This document shows positions 5,886 through 5,991 of a stretch of 5,991 nucleotides of DNA, piece after piece (the first letter of the stretch is position 1; the number at the start of each line of letters is the position of its first letter). The translations under genes and the position numbers were made by a program. The DNA is from an uncultured Bacteroidota bacterium. Its GTDB lineage: Bacteria; Bacteroidota; Bacteroidia; Chitinophagales; Chitinophagaceae. The DNA is taken from contig CAMPKR010000161.1 of NCBI GenBank assembly GCA_946887345.1, positions 1-5,991 of the forward strand, given 5' to 3'. The notes beneath the pieces are model-generated. The model saw only the letters and a list, made by a program, of their open reading frames with translations. It did no database searches and had not been told where the DNA came from.

Positions 5886-5991
5886 CTAAAACAAATTGAT
5901 CTGGGCTGTTTTGCCTGAGTGCTTCAGTTCGTGATCTAGCAACCATTTCTTTTTGGGCAGCCCGCCGCCATAGCCGGTGAGGCTGCCATTT
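5886..5991 (-). CDS. O6-alkylguanine-DNA alkyltransferase (Ogt/MGMT family), C-terminal end only
   Basis: Only the last 34 codons and the TAG stop (5888-5886) are in the window; the rest lies beyond position 5991. The visible sequence is NGSLTGYGGGLPKKKWLLDHE, then LKHSGKTAQINLF. The G-x-LTGYGGGL-x-x-K-x-x-LL-x-x-E pattern is the conserved C-terminal block of methylated-DNA--protein-cysteine methyltransferases, suicide enzymes that move alkyl groups from O6-alkylguanine to a cysteine in a PCHR motif. That motif is upstream, outside the window, so I cannot tell an active enzyme from an alkyltransferase-like protein lacking the cysteine, nor see any fused Ada domain. Its stop lies 2 bases from the stop of the convergent lipoprotein gene. 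Confidence 0.85.
   Translation of the reverse strand, partial: NGSLTGYGGGLPKKKWLLDHELKHSGKTAQINLF

Noticed and set aside
1..5991. CRISPR array, insertion sequence, tRNA, toxin-antitoxin or defence cassette
   Set aside because: No regularly spaced repeats, transposase motifs, terminal inverted repeats, cloverleaf-like sequence or recognisable defence domains were found on reading both strands.

Overview
The window looks like ordinary chromosome from a member of the Bacteroidota, probably the Chitinophagia (phylum fairly sure, class tentative). Three things point there: a secreted protein ending in a type IX secretion (T9SS type B / gliding-motility) C-terminal domain; a bacterial RNase P RNA driven by a near-ideal Bacteroidota promoter (TTG, then TAnnTTTG); and start codons with A/T-rich leaders instead of Shine-Dalgarno sites. 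Intergenic repeats of a style I associate with this phylum are also present.

Layout. Positions 1-949 hold the 3' end of a large PKD-repeat surface protein exported by T9SS, closed by a hairpin terminator (970-996). Positions 1050-1577 encode a small secreted protein of unknown function. It converges on a 44-residue single-pass membrane ORF on the minus strand (1585-1719), which is too short for a usual ORF cut-off but has its own candidate promoter. Positions 1846-3129 encode a YcbB/LdtD-type L,D-transpeptidase, which makes non-classical peptidoglycan cross-links. Positions 3192-3512 encode a small two-helix membrane protein whose stop overlaps the stop of a convergent metallo-beta-lactamase-fold hydrolase (3509-4480, minus). 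Positions 4481-4602 are non-coding and hold an inverted repeat over the hydrolase start codon, a decayed GGCAGTT-type heptad array and a GC-rich inverted repeat. Then come the minus-strand rnpB terminator (4603-4630), rnpB itself (about 4651-5021) and its promoter (5025-5058). Positions 5116-5883 encode a predicted outer-membrane lipoprotein. The last 106 bases are the C-terminus of a minus-strand O6-methylguanine-DNA methyltransferase family protein.

How the genes relate. Several products belong to the envelope (T9SS cargo, secreted protein, L,D-transpeptidase, small membrane proteins, lipoprotein), but strands alternate and I see no multi-gene operon beyond a possible transpeptidase plus small membrane protein pair. 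I found no mobile element, CRISPR array, tRNA, defence cassette or other candidate novel system. The points worth a second look are small: the unannotated 44-residue ORF, the hairpin over the hydrolase start codon, and the intergenic repeats.
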